Assembly (NCBI GenBank): GCA_016987375.1 | Contig: PJRA01000011.1 | Location: 576,439-588,217 of the forward strand | Source of the DNA: Brachionus koreanus | Lineage: Eukaryota > Rotifera > Eurotatoria > Ploima > Brachionidae | DNA: 11,779 nucleotides | Reading direction: 5' to 3' | Part shown: positions 9,791 to 11,779 of the stretch, piece after piece | Layout: the number at the start of each line of letters is the position of its first letter | How positions within the stretch are numbered: position 1 is the first letter of the stretch | The notes under the pieces: model-generated | The model's database searches: none | What the model was told of the DNA's origin: nothing | The model's input: only the letters and a program-made list of their open reading frames with translations | Position numbers and translations under genes: made by a program

Positions 9791-11025
9791 ATGGTTATTA
9801 TTTTTCTCCTAATATTGGGATATTGTGCTGGTGAAAGAATCCAAGTATACAGACCTTTCGCTTTAAATCTCGAACTTGAATGTCCTTTGGAAAGCAGTTG
9901 GCAAACGGACGCCATCAAATGGTACAATGGTGATCCCCATAACCAAATGAATTTAATGGCAAGCTCTCAATCAAAGATACTCTTGTACAACTATTTCACT
10001 AATGTCAAATGTGGCTTCTTTAAAGATCAAAAATTTGAGCTCATCAAAGAATGGAAAATAGACTTTCTAGGTTAATTGTTTAGAATTTTTTTAAATAAAA
10101 AAATAAACAATTTTTTTTATTCTTTTTAGATCAAGCTAAAAGTGATATCATCATTACAAACAATCCCTCAAATTCTAAATACTCTTCGCTTAATGACTCG
10201 CATGCTTTGCTGTATTTGAAAAATAATTTCGACAGCTACAATTGGAATCAACCGCAAGATATTTTGAGATTTAAATGTGTTGATAATTTTGATTATCCTA
10301 ATGAGCATCGTGTTGTTTGGCTTTATTTTAAAAATCCCCTTTCAAATCAAGAAGAAATTTGGAACAAGATTGATCACACAAAAGAGAATGGAGAAAATGT
10401 TTATGAAATTTTTAACAACCAGAAAACAGGTGAAAACCGACCAGTAAGTTATTTCATTCGATATTTGTTTGCGAACGAAGTTGAATATCTACAGTTCCAA
10501 TGTGCTAGTTATTTTGACAAAACTAATACAATTTGTCAGTCAAAAAAAGTCTCAGTTCTAAACGGGGGATTTTTTAAGCCCAGTCATACTAACTGGCCCC
10601 TAATACTTGGAATTATAGGAGGAGTTTTGGGTCTTCTTTTGCTTCTGTTGCTTCTTCTTTTGTTGATTTTTTGCTGCCTCAAGCGTCGTAAAAGCAAGCA
10701 AACCAAAACACAACAAACAGTCACCAAAATCAATGACTCTGTTAGCATACCTGTACACATCAGTAATGTTAACCAAAATTCAAGTAGCTATTCAGCAAGC
10801 AATAATTTTAATACAGAAGAAATCAATACAAACAACAATATTTCGTTGCATAGAGCATACAAAGCTCAACCTGATTATTATTTGAATATATTGGAAGTTC
10901 ATCCTGATATTGAAGAAAACCACGACTATCGCTCTTATGAAGGATATGAGCATCAAAAGGTTATAAGCAACAGCTACGAAGAACGTAATGAATTTAATCA
11001 AAAAAGTTATCATCAGTTTATTTAA
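9791..11025 (+). CDS. Ig-like type I membrane protein with tyrosine-rich tail, two exons
   Basis: Exons 9791-10070 and 10130-11025, joined by a 59-base GT-AG intron (phase 1; codon GAT), give 391 residues. Start chosen: the ATG at 9791, followed directly by a short signal peptide (VIIFLLILGYCAG, residues 2-14). Ectodomain: Cys31, Trp44 and Cys74 in the spacing of an Ig fold; then Cys143, Trp157 and Cys218 (LRFKC, VVWLYF, YLQFQCAS) as a second Ig-like unit; then a further Cys229. Transmembrane segment about 249-277, with a run of 11 leucines at 262-272, then CCLKRRK as the cytoplasmic anchor. The tail, 278-391, is Asn/Ser/Gln-rich and then tyrosine-rich (PDYYLNI, YRSYEGYEH, SYEERNEF, KSYHQF). 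I do not recognise the family. It is inferred to be a cell-surface adhesion or signalling receptor; the ligand is unknown. The Ig assignment is a pattern judgement. Confidence 0.88.
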
Positions 11026-11409
11026 AGGATTTTTTTTGTATTTTATTAAAATTAATTTTTTTCTAATTTAGTTTTAGACATAAACATTTTTGATATAATT
11101 ATTTTTTGTATTTTGTAAATCTAAATCAAACTGATCTAAAGAAATTTAAATTGTTTAAAAAAAATGAACCATTAGTTATGTTTAAATAAATTTTACTTAA
11201 TAGAATTAAACATAAATTTTCATTTTAATAAAATTTTTAAAACTATTATTTTTTATTTATGCCAAATATTAATAGGTTATTTTCCTGAAGTCTAAGGCTA
11301 GAGATCTTTAAGAAAAGATAATAATTAATGAATGTTAAAGTGATTAATTTTTTAAATATTGTAATTTAAAGTCTATAGTTTAAACAAATTATCACAACAC
11401 ACACATATT
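11026..11409. other. 3' flank of the Ig-like gene
   Basis: AT-rich with no supported frame. Two canonical AATAAA hexamers, at 11185-11190 and 11227-11232, are candidate poly(A) signals for the upstream gene, implying a 3' UTR of roughly 180-230 bases. Nothing else is recognised before the LINE remnant. Confidence 0.5.
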
Positions 11410-11779
11410 TCGTATAAGCTACTAAAGATCAAGTTAAAGAGCAATAGGTTTACCGGTAAGGTTCAGTTCTAGGTCCGTTGCTATTCCTGATCTTCATAAA
11501 TGATTTACCAGAGCTAGTAAATCACTTTTTGCTTTTTGCAGGTGACAGTAAATTGATTAGTGTCATGATGTAGGCATACAAGTGATCACAAGCTAATTGA
11601 AGATGGCATTGACAAAATGGTTGAGTGGTCGAAACGAATCATGTTAATTGGGACTACGATGCGAAACTCATGAGCTCAGTGAATAATGAAGGACCAAGTG
11701 GAGGAGTAAAGGGAGCAAAGCAACGCATTTGTTCGCAGCTAACAAAATGTGAAGCAAGACAAAACTTTCTATCAAACCG
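11410..11779 (+). mobile_element. Decayed LINE reverse-transcriptase fragment, runs off the right edge
   Basis: In frame from 11460, the sequence reads GSVLGPLLFLIFINDLPE followed by FLLFAGDSKLI, the PQGSVLGP and F-A-D-D region (RT motifs B and C) of jockey/CR1-type non-LTR elements. The second catalytic motif is FAGD instead of FADD (11535-11546), so the first Asp is lost. The codons before GSVLGP read Y-R-stop where V-P-Q is expected. A stop at 11571 interrupts the frame, which resumes in another register with IDKMVEWSKRI, the usual next block. Inactive pseudogene copy. It differs from the LINE at 6350-6985, whose best-preserved part covers the upstream RT blocks. Confidence 0.85.

Noticed and set aside
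9706..9927. Minus-strand 73-codon frame
   Set aside because: Antisense shadow over the signal-peptide exon of the Ig-like gene.
10792..11013. Minus-strand 73-codon frame
   Set aside because: Antisense shadow of the tail of the Ig-like gene; its hydrophobic look comes from the reverse of Asn/Tyr/Glu codons.
1..11779. Known bdelloid rotifer spliced-leader sequence, telomeric repeats, tRNAs or a CRISPR array
   Set aside because: Looked for by eye on both strands; none seen.

Overview
This is a strongly AT-rich nuclear window from an animal. Every gene I can resolve is eukaryotic and built of exons with GT-AG introns, most only about 50-60 bases long. The gene set (carnosine N-methyltransferase, lysocardiolipin acyltransferase, a possible Fanconi anaemia core-complex subunit, an immunoglobulin-like single-pass membrane protein) and the decayed LINE retrotransposons point to a metazoan. 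The very short introns, compact spacing and high A+T would suit a rotifer or another small, AT-rich invertebrate. That placement is inference: no rRNA, tRNA or spliced leader is present to fix it.

Layout. Positions 40-2217 (minus) hold a complete five-exon carnosine N-methyltransferase, 374 residues. It is head-to-head with a complete four-exon lysocardiolipin acyltransferase, 2392-3666 (plus), 370 residues; 174 bases separate the two start codons. Only 42-96 bases after that gene's stop, on the same strand, starts a two-exon gene, 3709-6196, for a highly divergent protein of about 800 residues. Its size and domain order resemble FAAP100/FANCB. A poor region of about 3.6 kb follows, holding an inactivated LINE fragment on the minus strand (about 6350-6985) and otherwise AT-rich sequence. 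A two-exon gene at 9791-11025 (plus) encodes a secretory-pathway type I membrane protein with two Ig-like cysteine pairs, an 11-leucine transmembrane core and a tyrosine-rich tail. A second decayed LINE, from a different lineage, runs off the right edge from about 11410.

The genes do not form one evident pathway. Carnosine methylation, cardiolipin/phosphoinositide acyl remodelling, a possible DNA-crosslink repair subunit and a cell-surface protein look like ordinary neighbours. The regulatory features of interest are the shared divergent promoter and the near-abutting tandem pair. I found no CRISPR array, tRNA, rRNA or intact mobile element, and no convincing new multi-gene system. The least described items are the FAAP100/FANCB-like protein and the Ig-like receptor.
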